Shown here one piece after another: positions 1 to 8,906 of a stretch of DNA of 64,000 bases. Position 1 is the first letter of the stretch, and each line of letters begins with the position of its first letter. The translations under genes and the position numbers were made by a program. The notes under the pieces are model-generated. The model saw only the letters and a program-made list of their open reading frames with translations. It did no database searches and was not told the origin of the DNA. Origin of the DNA: Pontibacter flavimaris. Lineage in GTDB: Bacteria > Bacteroidota > Bacteroidia > Cytophagales > Hymenobacteraceae. Where the stretch lies: assembly GCF_001907195.1 (NCBI RefSeq), contig NZ_LVWA01000004.1, positions 124,001-188,000 of the forward strand. Direction: 5' to 3'.

Positions 1-1281
1 CGTACCGGCATTCTCCGTAAGGCGTTGCTTTTTTTTGCCTTTGCTGCTGATGCTGTACAGGTGGCGCTCCAGCGGCGATACCTCCGTGGACATGTAGTAC
101 AGGCGGTCGTTCTTCTCATCGAAGCCCACGTAGCTGCTCACTTCCCAGTTGCCGTTGGTGATCTGGCGTACCAGCTTGCCCTTCATGTTGTAGAGGTACA
201 GGTGGTTAAATCCTTTCACCTCCGAGGAGTGGATAAAGTGCTTGCCATCCTTCAGGTAAGTCAGGTCGTCGGTTACGTCGATGTAGGCTTTGTCGGTTTC
301 CTTCAGCACCACGTCGGCTTTGCCTGTTGAAGCGTTGGCGTGCAGGATCTCCAGCGTGTTCTGCAGGCGGTTCATGCGCTGGATAGAGAGCAGGTTCGGA
401 TTGTTCGTCCATTTCATGCGCGGGAGGTAGATGTCGGTCTCGTTGCCGGTATCCATCTTCACGGTTTTGCCGCTGGCCACATCGTACACCGATACGGTTA
501 CAATAGAGTTGGCTTCGCCTGGTTTGGGATATTTGAACTTGTTATCCTGCGGGTACAGCTCGCCCCACATCTGCATGTTAAACTCCGGCACGTTGGTCTC
601 ATCAAACGTATAGAAGGCGATCTTCTTGCCGTCCGGCGACCAGTGGAAGCCCTGCGCAAACGAGAATTCCTCCTCGTACACCCAATCCGCATAGCCGTTG
701 ATGATGGAATTATACTTGCCGTTGGTGGTGATCTGCGTCTCCTGCATGTTGCCCAGGTCCGTCACGAACATGTTGTTCTCGCGGGCAAAGGCCACGCGCT
801 TGGCGTCCGGCGAGAAGGTGGCGTACATCTGCTTGCCGCCGTCGCTCAGCTTGGTCAGTTTTTTAGAGGCGATGTCGTAGATGTAGAAGTCTGCCTTGGA
901 GGAGCGGCGGTAGATCTGCTCGGTATCCGTGGAAAACAGCACCTTCTGCTCATCCGAAGAGAACGTGTAGCCGTCGTACTGGATCGGCTGGTTGCCGCCC
1001 TCCGGCACCAGGTTCTCGCCCTCGATGATGGTGCTGACCGGCTGGCCGGTGGTGACGTCATACTTGACGATGTCGTATACTTTATTCTTCTCGTCGGCTA
1101 CCTGCGAGCTGTAGTAACGGCTGTCGTTCATCCAGTTCACGCCATACACCGATTTGGCGCGGAAGGTCCCTTTCTGGTAGATATCCTCCAGGGTGATGTC
1201 TTTTTTCTGCTGCGCCTGCGCCACAAAGGCAAAGCACAGAAGCACGGCAGCCAAAAGGTTTGTTCTTAGTCTGATATGCAT
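1..1281 (-). CDS. Dipeptidyl-peptidase IV (S9B family), N-terminal part, cut by window edge
   Basis: Serine exopeptidase that removes X-Pro dipeptides; in Bacteroidota usually periplasmic or envelope-bound. The 427 visible codons hold a signal peptide (residues 1-22, ending FVAQAQ) and most of the DPP IV beta-propeller. The diagnostic element is DWVYEEEF at residues 199-206, which carries the Glu pair that holds the substrate amino terminus in DPP IV. Repeated blade phrases such as FSPDAKRVAFARENN and WSPDGKKIAFYTFDE support a propeller. The alpha/beta-hydrolase domain with the catalytic Ser-Asp-His lies beyond position 1, so activity cannot be judged. ATG at 1279-1281 is the only start that gives a clean signal peptide. 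No gene follows upstream for about 860 bases, so it probably has its own promoter. Confidence 0.93.
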   Translation of the reverse strand, partial: MHIRLRTNLLAAVLLCFAFVAQAQQKKDITLEDIYQKGTFRAKSVYGVNWMNDSRYYSSQVADEKNKVYDIVKYDVTTGQPVSTIIEGENLVPEGGNQPIQYDGYTFSSDEQKVLFSTDTEQIYRRSSKADFYIYDIASKKLTKLSDGGKQMYATFSPDAKRVAFARENNMFVTDLGNMQETQITTNGKYNSIINGYADWVYEEEFSFAQGFHWSPDGKKIAFYTFDETNVPEFNMQMWGELYPQDNKFKYPKPGEANSIVTVSVYDVASGKTVKMDTGNETDIYLPRMKWTNNPNLLSIQRMNRLQNTLEILHANASTGKADVVLKETDKAYIDVTDDLTYLKDGKHFIHSSEVKGFNHLYLYNMKGKLVRQITNGNWEVSSYVGFDEKNDRLYYMSTEVSPLERHLYSISSKGKKKQRLTENAGT

Positions 1282-1493
1282 GTTTAAGGTTTCGTTATAG
1301 TTTAGCCCCTCTAAGTTAGGGGAATAATGTGGTTTAGCCATGATTCTGTAGCCAAAACCATACCTGTAGCTGTTTTGAGCGGCAATTTTCAGGAGACTTA
1401 TGCTTTGAGCTTATACTTCCCGCCTGGGTCTTATCCTGCCTTATACTTGTCCGGCTATACTTTTATACTTCGGCCATACTTCAGATCATCGCT

Positions 1494-1515
1494 GGCGCAA
1501 GCGTCCGCTTGTGCC
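1494..1515. repeat. Hairpin module a (copy in mosaic A)
   Basis: A 22-base dyad with arms GGCGCAAGCG and CGCTTGTGCC around a two-base centre. An identical copy is at 53845-53866, and a copy interrupted by 25 bases is at 59137-59183. TATACTT follows each copy within about 10 bases. Confidence 0.8.
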
Positions 1516-1550
1516 TTTTTATACTTGCTGCTATACCTTTTATACTTGCT

Positions 1551-1574
1551 GTTCCGGATATCCTTGTCCGGAAC
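1551..1574. repeat. Hairpin module b (copy in mosaic A)
   Basis: A dyad with arms GTTCCGGA and TCCGGAAC, preceded by TATACTTGCT. A near-identical copy occupies 53908-53931, with the same TATACTTGCT in front. Confidence 0.75.
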
Positions 1575-1583
1575 TTTGCCTGT

Positions 1584-1603
1584 TGCGGACTTCCAAGTCC
1601 GCG
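1584..1603. repeat. Hairpin module c (copy in mosaic A)
   Basis: A dyad with arms GCGGACTT and AAGTCCGC, followed by CATACTTTTATACTT. A diverged copy at 53941-53960 keeps pairing through compensating changes (GCGGATT / AATCCGC). This suggests that the hairpin structure, not the exact sequence, is retained. Confidence 0.75.
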
Positions 1604-2089
1604 TAAGCCATACTTTTATACTTGAGCCATACTTCCCTGGCCGCCGCTTTCCGCAACTTGAGACAAGCTATCCGTACTAGCTTCCGCTGATCCTATAGTT
1701 CCCACAAGCCTACTGTTGCATTTCTGACTTTGGTGCTCTCAAGCCCGAGAGGGCTCGTCCTTTGGCATCGCGCTGTGTTCCCTCCTGCCTCCGCTGCGCT
1801 ACGGCTGCCCTTTACGGGCACCGGATCTCACAAGGCGCTCCACCCAAGGACTGGGTTCAGTTCGATAGCTTCTGCTATTACAACTGTCCCCTTGAGGGGA
1901 CTATAGGGGTGTAATCGTGTGCTGAAAAGCTCCCCTCCTTGGATAAGGAGGGGCAGGGGTGGTTGGTACAAGTGCTGTAGAAGCTCCCTCCCCTGTTTTT
2001 AGGGCCGGGGTGGGGTGAAACCAGGGTGGTTGGACCCAATGCTACCGAAGCGCATTTCCCTATACTTTATGTTGAGGCTGAGCACAAAC

Positions 2090-2125
2090 AACAAGCGGCA
2101 GCCCCTTCCGGAACCGCCGCTTGTT
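2090..2125 (-). terminator. Terminator hairpin after the OmpP1 gene
   Basis: Arms AACAAGCGGC (2090-2099) and GCCGCTTGTT (2116-2125) lie 20 bases beyond the minus-strand stop codon at 2146. A TATACTT heptamer sits between the hairpin and the stop. Confidence 0.6.
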
Positions 2126-2145
2126 ATGTTTTATACTTGCTGATC

Positions 2146-3687
2146 TTAAAAATTCACACCCACTGTCAGCACCACTGAGTTTTGCTTTTTGTCGATGTTC
2201 AGCATGGGCTCCCCGGAGCTCTTAAGCGCGTAAGGGGAATAATCCGTGCCGCTCACGAATGGAGCATAATCCGAGTCCTGCTGGGTGTGCACGTAAGCCG
2301 CATCCACATAAAAATTCTGCAGCCTTATACCGGCGCCAAAAGTATAGTTTTGCGTCGGGCCATACTTGTAGTTGATAAAACCGGCATCGTAGCTGGAGCC
2401 ACCTTCCGGGTCGGCGTTATAGGCATAGCCGGCGCGCAGCCGGAACACCTCATAGCGGGCCTCCGCCCCGATCTTATAGTTCACCACCGAATTATTATTG
2501 TCGGAGATGCCGTCATTTATATCATCAAAAAAGCCGCCGGAGGAGAAATCATCGTCTTCTCTGAACTTGGCGCTGCCATAGTTCACAAACTCCACGTCGG
2601 CCGTGATGAAGCCATACTTGCCGATAAAGTAAGCCACGCCACCCGTAGCCCTGAACGGGGTAACCAAGCGGTAAGAGAACTGCCCCGGCACCTCTGCGGC
2701 TGTCTCCACGCCGTCGTTAAAGGTGGTGGCGATCCTGCGCTGGTAGTCGTCGTCGAACGTGTAGGCCGTTGGCGTTTGTATGCTCACGCCCAGGCGCAGC
2801 GCATCTATTGGGCGGGCAATCAGGCCCACCTTCAGGTTTACACCGGCGCCGGAGGTCGAGAACTCATCCACGTACTCCAGGCTGGTAAACGGCGTGCTGG
2901 CGTCGCCCTCAGCCTCTGTATAAATCTTCTCTTCCTTGAAATCCGCCGTTACAATGCCCAACGAGGCGCCAATGTAGAGCCTGTCTTTGTAGCTGGTACC
3001 CACGCCGATGTCGATCTGGTTCTGGGAGCCTGTTCTTCTGATCTCCTCGCGCTGGGTTATACTTCCGACGCGCTCCACCTCGTAAATCACGCTATCATCG
3101 TCAACATCAAACAAAAACCCTCCGTAGGCCAGCCCCTCCAGGGTGGTGATGCCCGCGTCATACTCCTGATCCAGGCTGGCCCGGGTGCGGTTGTTCTGGA
3201 AGGCCAGGTCCGCGAAGTATTCCACAATCGTGGGGTCAAGCTCACCGGACTGGGTGCGGTAGGAAGTATAGTTCTCGTTAAAGTTGTTGAGCCTGGTAAA
3301 CCCGATGCCGAAGGTTACGCCGCGCCAGTCGCTGGCATCGCTGTCACCTTTCCTGCTGGAGATCACCACGCCCAGCTGCGGAAACACGAAGTTGCTGTTG
3401 CTTCCTGTGTTTCGCTCGCCAAGTATGGAGGTATTATTGTTGACGGATTGGATGCCCGGGGAGATGGTGAACTCGGAGCGGCGGAACATGCCCAGGCCGG
3501 CCGGGTTGCCGGAGAGGCTGGAGATGTCGGCGCCCAGTGCCGTTTGCGCACCGCCCATACCCTGTATACGCGCAGTACCCGATACGCCCAGTTGGGAGTA
3601 GCGCAGGGCGTCTACCTCCGTCTGGGCAAAAGCAGTACCGCCCCAGCCCAGCAGTAAAGCCAGGCTGGCCAATAGTGTCTTCTTCAT
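2146..3687 (-). CDS. OmpP1/FadL-family outer membrane transporter
   Basis: Predicted outer-membrane beta-barrel of the FadL/OmpP1/TodX family, which passes hydrophobic compounds such as fatty acids through a lateral opening. At 513 residues it has a signal peptide (1-21, ending TAFAQ). The early segment with NPAGLGMFRRSEF (about residues 61-73) matches the NPAG hatch motif of the family. Alternating hydrophobic/polar strands follow, and the chain ends in ...VVLTVGVNF with a terminal Phe, typical of proteins recognised by the Bam complex. Its start is 27 bases after the stop of the upstream lipoprotein gene, so the two are probably co-transcribed. The substrate is not evident from sequence. 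Confidence 0.88.
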   Translation of the reverse strand: MKKTLLASLALLLGWGGTAFAQTEVDALRYSQLGVSGTARIQGMGGAQTALGADISSLSGNPAGLGMFRRSEFTISPGIQSVNNNTSILGERNTGSNSNFVFPQLGVVISSRKGDSDASDWRGVTFGIGFTRLNNFNENYTSYRTQSGELDPTIVEYFADLAFQNNRTRASLDQEYDAGITTLEGLAYGGFLFDVDDDSVIYEVERVGSITQREEIRRTGSQNQIDIGVGTSYKDRLYIGASLGIVTADFKEEKIYTEAEGDASTPFTSLEYVDEFSTSGAGVNLKVGLIARPIDALRLGVSIQTPTAYTFDDDYQRRIATTFNDGVETAAEVPGQFSYRLVTPFRATGGVAYFIGKYGFITADVEFVNYGSAKFREDDDFSSGGFFDDINDGISDNNNSVVNYKIGAEARYEVFRLRAGYAYNADPEGGSSYDAGFINYKYGPTQNYTFGAGIRLQNFYVDAAYVHTQQDSDYAPFVSGTDYSPYALKSSGEPMLNIDKKQNSVVLTVGVNF

Positions 3688-3714
3688 CTGTTAGATAGTT
3701 TTTATACTATGGGT

Positions 3715-4962
3715 CTAATTGTTTCCTCGCGATGGACGGCCGCCCCCGGAAGATGAATTGCTGCTGCTACTGTTGCTGCTGCTCCTGCTTGGACTTGGGC
3801 TAGGGCTCGGTGAGCTCTCATACGTACGACTCGGCCTGCTCTCTATCGTGCGGCTCGGCTGGCTACGCTCAATGCGCACAGGCTGGCTTCGCTCGATGGT
3901 GCGGCTAGGCTGGCGCTCAATCGTACGGGTACGGACCTCGCGGCGCTGCTGCGGCTGCTCTGTGGAGCGGCTCGGCACATACTCGCGGGTTCTACGGGTG
4001 TTGCGGTTATTGCTTGGCGCCGGCTGTGCGTTCTGCTGCTGTGGTTGCACGGTGGTGCTACGGCTGCTGCGGCTTGGCCTTGCCGGCAGTTCCTGCCTGG
4101 TGCCTCCGGTAGCTGGTGCCACGGTGCTGCGGCTGCTGCGCGACTGTCGGCCTACGCTTTGCTGCTGTTGCTGCCCGGTGCTCTCGCTACGGATAACACC
4201 GTCCCTGGATGGCCTGCCGGCGCCTCCGTTGTTCACCTGCGTGTTGCGGCTGTCGCGTGGGCCATACTGCACCCTGCTGGCTTTGCCAACTACCACTGGC
4301 CTGTCGTTGTACCAGCCGTAGGGGTTGTGCCGGGCATAGTGTCCGTTATAGAAGCCTCTGTAATAGCCGTTGTAGTAACCATGACCGTAGCTGCCTGGCC
4401 ACCAGTTGCTGTAGCCATATGGGTGGCCGTAGTAGCCTCCGCCGCCCCAGCCATAGTTAAAGCTGATGCTGACGCCGGTTCTGAAACGGGCATTACTCCA
4501 GAACGGATCATAATAGAACGGATCGTTGTAGAATGGGTCGTAGAAAGGATCATAGAACGCATAGCTGGTGCGGCGCGGCACGTAAGCCGAGCCCCAGTAA
4601 GGGTCTACGTAAGAGTAGTTCGGGCGGTACCAGTTGTCGCGCTCGTCGTAGGAGCGGCCGTCGTAGTACTCATCGCCGCTGTAGTTCTGTGTCACGTAGT
4701 TTTCCGAGTACTCCGGATTCAGTACCTCTCCCTCAGCAAGCGGTGCCGCCTGCTGGTCGCTGCTTTCGTACTGCTGCTGGTAAGCCTGCGCCTGGTGTTG
4801 CTGCTGCGGTTGCTGCGCCGCCGGCTCCACGTACACTGTCTGGTCCGAAGAACTGTAGTACATGTCGTCGTATTCCGACGACTGCATCGCGATGGGGCTG
4901 CTACAGCCTACAGCCAGCAGGGCAAGCGCGGGGGCTACGGCAAGTAAAGTATATTTTTTCAT
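3715..4962 (-). CDS. Low-complexity SPII lipoprotein, function unknown
   Basis: 415 residues starting with a lipoprotein signal whose lipobox is LAVGC, so the mature protein is lipid-anchored in the envelope. A Gln-rich segment follows (about residues 45-75), then a Tyr/Gly/Asn/His-rich central part with repeats such as YDPFYDPFYNDPFYYDPF, then an Arg/Ser/Thr-rich tail carrying repeated RSQPSRTIE-like units and a poly-Ser/Gly end. No catalytic motif or known domain is recognised. The tail could bind polyanions or stay disordered; that is a guess. It lies directly upstream of the OmpP1 gene in the same direction. ATG is placed at the Lys-Lys start of the signal peptide. Confidence 0.8.
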   Translation of the reverse strand: MKKYTLLAVAPALALLAVGCSSPIAMQSSEYDDMYYSSSDQTVYVEPAAQQPQQQHQAQAYQQQYESSDQQAAPLAEGEVLNPEYSENYVTQNYSGDEYYDGRSYDERDNWYRPNYSYVDPYWGSAYVPRRTSYAFYDPFYDPFYNDPFYYDPFWSNARFRTGVSISFNYGWGGGGYYGHPYGYSNWWPGSYGHGYYNGYYRGFYNGHYARHNPYGWYNDRPVVVGKASRVQYGPRDSRNTQVNNGGAGRPSRDGVIRSESTGQQQQQSVGRQSRSSRSTVAPATGGTRQELPARPSRSSRSTTVQPQQQNAQPAPSNNRNTRRTREYVPSRSTEQPQQRREVRTRTIERQPSRTIERSQPVRIERSQPSRTIESRPSRTYESSPSPSPSPSRSSSNSSSSNSSSGGGRPSRGNN

Positions 4963-5004
4963 GGCCTTCTGCTGATGTTCTGTGGGTAATAACTTCTTCT
5001 ATAT

Positions 5005-5012
5005 CAAAGATA
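5005..5012 (-). promoter_or_regulatory. Possible -7 element (TATCTTTG) for the lipoprotein-OmpP1 pair
   Basis: Read on the minus strand this is TATCTTTG, matching the Bacteroidota TAnnTTTG element, about 43 bases before the lipoprotein start. No TTTG at the usual 19-20 base distance is seen, so support is weak. Confidence 0.3.
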
Positions 5013-5057
5013 AGCACAATTGGGCAAAACCTTATCTATAGTATAACAATATTAACG

Positions 5058-5065
5058 TAATTTTG
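5058..5065 (+). promoter_or_regulatory. Possible -7 element (TAATTTTG) for proS
   Basis: A match to TAnnTTTG in the divergent 196-base gap. It would give a leader of roughly 87 bases before proS. The -33 box is not convincing. Confidence 0.3.
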
Positions 5066-5158
5066 AGTCGGAACGATGTCCGGATTCAATATATCTAGAT
5101 AACAAAATTTGTTCCAGAATCAGTCCAAATCAGATATTTATAATAAATTAAAAGTAAA

Positions 5159-6637
5159 ATGAGCAAAGGGTTACCTAAAAGAAGCGAAGATTACTCGCTG
5201 TGGTATAACGAGCTGGTGAAAAAGGCAGGTCTGGCGGAGAACTCGGCCGTGCGCGGGTGTATGGTGATCAAACCGTACGGCTACGCCATCTGGGAGAAGA
5301 TGCAGCGCCAGCTCGACGACATGTTTAAGGCCACCGGCCACGAGAACGCCTACTTCCCGCTGTTCGTGCCCAAGAGCTTGTTTGAGGCCGAGGAGCAGAA
5401 TGCCGAGGGCTTTGCCAAGGAGTGCGCCGTGGTAACGCACTACCGCCTGCAAAACGACCCGGACAGGGCCGGCAAGCTGCGCGTGGACCCGAATGCCAAA
5501 CTGGAGGAAGAACTCATCGTGCGCCCCACCTCGGAGGCCGTGATCTGGAATACGTACAAAAACTGGATACAAAGCTACCGCGACCTGCCCCTGCTGATAA
5601 ACCAGTGGGCCAACGTGGTGCGCTGGGAGATGCGCACGCGCCTGTTCCTGCGCACGACGGAGTTTCTGTGGCAGGAGGGCCACACGGCCCACGCCACCGC
5701 CAGGGAGGCCATCGCCGAAACGGAGCAGATGCTGGAAGTATACGCCACCTTTGCCGAACAGTACCTGGCGCTGCCTGTGATTCGCGGCATTAAAACCCCG
5801 AGTGAGCGCTTTGCAGGCGCCGTGGAGACCTATTGCATCGAAGGCATGATGCAGGACGGCAAGGCGCTGCAGGCGGGCACCTCGCACTTCCTGGGCCAGA
5901 ACTTTGCCAAGGCCTTTGACGTGAAGTTCGCCACCAAAGACGGCGGCCTGGAGTACGTATGGGGAACCTCGTGGGGCGTGAGCACGCGCCTGATGGGCGC
6001 GCTGGTGATGGCCCACTCCGACGACGAGGGCCTCGTGCTGCCTCCAAAGCTCGCCCCTATCCAGGTGGTGATCGTGCCGATCTACAAAGGCGAGGAGCAG
6101 CTGGCGCAGATTACGGAGAAGGTGAACCAACTGAAGCGCGAGCTGCTGGCCAAGGGCATCAGCGTGAAGTTCGACGACCGCGACACCGAGCGCCCTGGCT
6201 TTAAGTTTGCCGAATGGGAGCTGAAGGGCGTGCCGGTGCGCATCGCCATCGGCGCACGCGACCTGGAGAACGGCACTGCCGAAGTGGCCCGCCGCGACAC
6301 CAAGGAGAAAAGCACGCAGCAATTCGCCACGCTGGCGGATTACATCCCGGCCCTGCTCGACGAGATTCAGGAGAACATCTACACCAAGGCCCTGAACCAC
6401 CGCGAGGAGCACACCACAAAGGTGGATTCTTACGAAGAGTTCAAGCAGGTGCTGGAGACCAAGGGCGGCTTTGTGCTTGCCCACTGGGACGGCACGGCTG
6501 AGACCGAGGAGCGTATCAAGGAAGAGACAAAGGCCACTATCCGCTGCATCGGTCTGAACACGCCGGAGGAAGACGGTGTGGATTTGGTAACCGGCAAGCC
6601 AAGCAAGCGCCGCGTATACTTTGCCAGAGCCTATTGA
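5159..6637 (+). CDS. proS: Prolyl-tRNA synthetase (archaeal/eukaryotic-type)
   Basis: Class II aminoacyl-tRNA synthetase that charges tRNA-Pro with proline in the cytoplasm. At 492 residues it is the short form without the editing insertion of the E. coli type. Visible class II landmarks are the N-terminal region ending in [10 protein letters not shown], motif 2 around [12 protein letters not shown] (about residues 165-176), and motif 3 [16 protein letters not shown] (about 268-283). The anticodon-binding domain follows ([12 protein letters not shown] onward), then the C-terminal extension ending RVYFARAY that is typical of this subtype. The start is the first ATG, after an A-rich leader. It is followed by a strong terminator, so it is probably monocistronic. 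This subtype is normal in Bacteroidota. Confidence 0.97.
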   Translation: MSKGLPKRSEDYSLWYNELVKKAGLAENSAVRGCMVIKPYGYAIWEKMQRQLDDMFKATGHENAYFPLFVPKSLFEAEEQNAEGFAKECAVVTHYRLQNDPDRAGKLRVDPNAKLEEELIVRPTSEAVIWNTYKNWIQSYRDLPLLINQWANVVRWEMRTRLFLRTTEFLWQEGHTAHATAREAIAETEQMLEVYATFAEQYLALPVIRGIKTPSERFAGAVETYCIEGMMQDGKALQAGTSHFLGQNFAKAFDVKFATKDGGLEYVWGTSWGVSTRLMGALVMAHSDDEGLVLPPKLAPIQVVIVPIYKGEEQLAQITEKVNQLKRELLAKGISVKFDDRDTERPGFKFAEWELKGVPVRIAIGARDLENGTAEVARRDTKEKSTQQFATLADYIPALLDEIQENIYTKALNHREEHTTKVDSYEEFKQVLETKGGFVLAHWDGTAETEERIKEETKATIRCIGLNTPEEDGVDLVTGKPSKRRVYFARAY

Positions 6638-6696
6638 TATACTTTATTCGCTGTTCGCTATCAGCTATTCGTAACCGACGGCAGCTATACTTTTTG

Positions 6697-6736
6697 GAGC
6701 GCCACTTCCCTAACCGGGAGTGGCGCTCTTGTTTTT
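6697..6736 (+). terminator. Rho-independent terminator after proS
   Basis: Perfect 10-bp arms GAGCGCCACT (6697-6706) and AGTGGCGCTC (6719-6728), followed by TTGTTTTT. A TATACTTTTT heptamer directly precedes the stem. Confidence 0.85.
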
Positions 6737-6802
6737 GGGGCTGGTTTATACTTTGGTTAGGCATCTATACTTACAAATCATGAAGAAATTACTATATTGT
6801 AG

Positions 6803-7294
6803 ATGATAACCTTTTGCCCTATGCTTTTGGATTGGATTACCGTTATTTCGCTGGTCGGCATTGGCCTGCTCCTGATCGTTGTGGAGCTGATCTTTGTGCC
6901 GGGCACTACCATTGTGGGCATTCTTGGCTTTATACTTACCGCCATCGGCATATGGGTAGGCTATGCAGCATTGGGCACCAACACCGGCCACCTTATACTT
7001 GCCGCCACCGTACTCCTTGGCGGGCTGGCCTTCTTCTATAGCTTCCGCTCGGACAGCTGGGCGCGCTTTGCCCTGAAGGAGCAGAACCGGGGCCGCGTGA
7101 ACGAGGATTACCAGCATGCGCTGGCGGTAGGCGAGGAAGGCAAGACCGTTTCGGCGCTGCGCCCGCAGGGCCGGGCCCTGTTCGCAAACCAGCACCACGA
7201 AGTACAGACCGAAGGGGAGTTTCTGGCCCCCAACACCCCTATTCGTATTATCAGATTAAGTCAACATAAGATTATCGTAGAAGCAATCTCCTAA
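6803..7294 (+). CDS. NfeD-like membrane protein with OB-fold domain
   Basis: Short NfeD family protein (163 residues) that usually partners flotillin-type proteins. Three hydrophobic segments (about residues 10-34, 37-57 and 64-80) carry the family phrase VELIFVPGTTIVGILGF. The soluble C-terminal part (about 95-163) has the beta-rich pattern of the NfeD OB domain, with the characteristic GKTVSALRPQGRALF. There is no N-terminal ClpP-like protease domain, so it is the short form. The stop is 9 bases before floA, so co-transcription is likely. An in-frame ATG at 6821 (residue 7) is an equally possible start. Confidence 0.88.
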   Translation: MITFCPMLLDWITVISLVGIGLLLIVVELIFVPGTTIVGILGFILTAIGIWVGYAALGTNTGHLILAATVLLGGLAFFYSFRSDSWARFALKEQNRGRVNEDYQHALAVGEEGKTVSALRPQGRALFANQHHEVQTEGEFLAPNTPIRIIRLSQHKIIVEAIS

Positions 7295-7303
7295 CGTACA
7301 CAG

Positions 7304-8305
7304 ATGGAAAATTTAACTCCCCTTTTTCTTATAGCAGGCGCTATTATCCTGCTTATCATCTTTTTATACTTTGTGCCGATCAGCCTCTGGATCACAGCCC
7401 TGTTCTCGGGCGTGCGCGTGGGCCTGCTGGAGCTGGTGTTCATGCGCATCCGTAAGGTGCCGCCAAGCCTCATCGTCAACTCCATGATCAACGCCACCAA
7501 AGCCGGCATCGACCTGACCACCACCGAACTGGAGACGCACTACCTGGCAGGCGGCAACGTGCCGACCGTGATCAAGGCGCTGATCTCGGCAGACAAGGCC
7601 AATATCCCGCTTTCCTTTAAGCAAGCCACGGCCATTGACCTGGCCGGCCGGAACGTGTTTGAGGCCGTGACCACCTCCGTGAACCCGAAGGTGATCAACA
7701 CGCCCAACGTGGCCGCGGTGGCGCAGGATGGCATACAGCTTATTGCAAAGGCGCGCGTAACGGTTCGTGCCAATATTAACCAGCTGGTGGGTGGCGCCGG
7801 CGAGGAAACCATACTTGCCCGCGTGGGCGAGGGCATTGTAACCTCCATCGGTTCTTCGATATCCCATAAAACCGTACTCGAAAACCCCGACATGATCTCT
7901 AAGCTTGTCTTGCAGAAAGGCCTGGACGCGGGAACAGCCTATGAAATTCTGTCCATTGATATCGCTGACGTGGACGTGGGCGAGAACATAGGCGCCAAGC
8001 TGCAGATAGACCAGGCGGGCGCCGACTTGAAGGTGGCAGAGGCCAAGGCAGAGGAGCGCCGCGCCATGGCCGTGGCCGTGGAGCAGGAAATGAAGGCCAA
8101 GGCACAGGAGGCCCGCGCCAACGTAATTCAGGCGGAGGTGGAGGTGCCGCAGGCCATCGCAGCGGCTTTCCGCAGCGGCAACCTCGGCATTATGGACTAC
8201 TACAGAATGCAGAACATCCAGTCCGATACTGAAATGCGCAACAACATTGCCAACCCGGGACAGGGTGGCGGAGGCAGTAACACGCCAAACAGAGCGAAAG
8301 AATAA
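7304..8305 (+). CDS. floA: Flotillin-like protein FloA
   Basis: Membrane scaffold of the FloA/UPF0365 family that organises functional membrane microdomains. 333 residues: a hydrophobic membrane segment (about 7-28), then the SPFH-related region rich in family phrases such as [20 protein letters not shown] and [17 protein letters not shown]. An Ala/Glu/Lys-rich coiled coil follows (about 235-290, [22 protein letters not shown]), then a Gly/Asn-rich tail. It directly follows the NfeD gene, the standard pairing for this family. The length matches known FloA proteins. A terminator-like hairpin follows at 8340. Confidence 0.95.
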   Translation: MENLTPLFLIAGAIILLIIFLYFVPISLWITALFSGVRVGLLELVFMRIRKVPPSLIVNSMINATKAGIDLTTTELETHYLAGGNVPTVIKALISADKANIPLSFKQATAIDLAGRNVFEAVTTSVNPKVINTPNVAAVAQDGIQLIAKARVTVRANINQLVGGAGEETILARVGEGIVTSIGSSISHKTVLENPDMISKLVLQKGLDAGTAYEILSIDIADVDVGENIGAKLQIDQAGADLKVAEAKAEERRAMAVAVEQEMKAKAQEARANVIQAEVEVPQAIAAAFRSGNLGIMDYYRMQNIQSDTEMRNNIANPGQGGGGSNTPNRAKE

Positions 8306-8339
8306 CCAGAATTTATACTTCTTTATACTTCGCAGCAGC

Positions 8340-8370
8340 GGCCACTCCATACTTTGGGGTGGTCGTTTTT
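8340..8370 (+). terminator. Terminator after floA
   Basis: Arms GGCCACTCCA (8340-8349) and TGGGGTGGTC (8355-8364) pair with two G-U wobbles around a TACTT loop, followed by GTTTTTG. Two TATACTT heptamers lie just upstream (8310-8335). Confidence 0.6.
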
Positions 8371-8476
8371 GCAGCGGGACGGGCACCTGGGAGCGGACCA
8401 CCCAAAGGCGGCCAAGTATAACCATGCAGCCAAAAGTATGGCGCGCGGAAGAAATCTCCTGTGAGAACAACATGCC

Positions 8477-8812
8477 ATGAGATCCTTTACCAAAGTAGCG
8501 CTCACCGTAGCCGCGGCAGTCATGGCGCCGCTCACCGTACTTGTATTCTATAGCTTCTGGCTCAGCCCGGAGGCCAGGGAAGGAAACCGGAACCGGAGAA
8601 ACATACAACAGGTGCAGGCAGGAATGACCCGAAACGATCTTCTCCGCGTCATGGGTCCGCCAACATTTGTAAAGCCTCCTATGGACTGGAGGGAAGGCAC
8701 GCAAAGAGAGGGGCAGGTATACCTGTACCAATCACCCCCGCTTGCCTCCGACTTCTTTCAATTTTACATAGGTGCCGACAGCACGGTCAGGTCGGTAAAC
8801 TACGGTGACTGA
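8477..8812 (+). CDS. Small exported/membrane protein with BamE/SmpA-like fold
   Basis: 111 residues with one N-terminal hydrophobic segment (about 6-29) that may be a signal anchor or uncleaved signal; no lipobox is visible. The rest resembles the BamE/OmlA-like fold: IQQVQAGMTRNDLLRVMGPPT (a helix that begins with the usual 'G-M-T/S' turn), then strands YLYQSP and FFQFYIGADSTVRSVNY. Such domains mediate protein contacts in the envelope. Family assignment rests on this pattern only. It stands alone between floA and a convergent lipoprotein gene. The earlier ATG at 8472 stops at once, so 8477 is used. Confidence 0.65.
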   Translation: MRSFTKVALTVAAAVMAPLTVLVFYSFWLSPEAREGNRNRRNIQQVQAGMTRNDLLRVMGPPTFVKPPMDWREGTQREGQVYLYQSPPLASDFFQFYIGADSTVRSVNYGD

Positions 8813-8906
8813 GAACTTGCGCCAGGGACTTCCGCACGAAGCAAATCAGGCTCGTTTGATGCAAGACCGCCCGCTCTGGCTAACCGGAGGCAGGCGATGC
8901 TATACT

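Larger units (their letters stand above)
1282..2089. repeat. Intergenic mosaic A: hairpin modules separated by TATACTT, then G-rich repeats
   Basis: This is a gene-free stretch; the open frame at 1327-1680 has no family resemblance and is only repeat read-through. From about 1381 it carries many TATACTT or CATACTT heptamers alternating with short dyads: 1494-1515, 1551-1574 and 1584-1603. A longer block at 1664-1730 is shared with the gaps near 54020 and 59284. From about 1888 to 2030 come C/G-rich segments of the type tcccctcc...ggaggggcaggggtgg (1928-1966 is shared with 59737-59774). The layout suggests accumulated small non-coding repeats. No transposase gene lies in the window. Confidence 0.75.

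Noticed and set aside
340..1269. A 309-residue plus-strand frame at the left edge
   Set aside because: It is the antisense shadow of the DPP IV gene, which has a signal peptide and the Glu-Glu motif on the minus strand. The same reasoning removes the other long antisense frames.
1327..1680. A 117-residue open frame in the first mosaic, Tyr/Leu/Phe-rich
   Set aside because: Its sequence is a direct translation of TATACTT heptamers and hairpin modules; there is no start signal or homology, and the same residues recur in the frame at 53816-54013.
5159..6637. Eukaryote-like prolyl-tRNA synthetase as a sign of gene transfer
   Set aside because: This subtype is the normal form in Bacteroidota and the gene matches its neighbours in composition.
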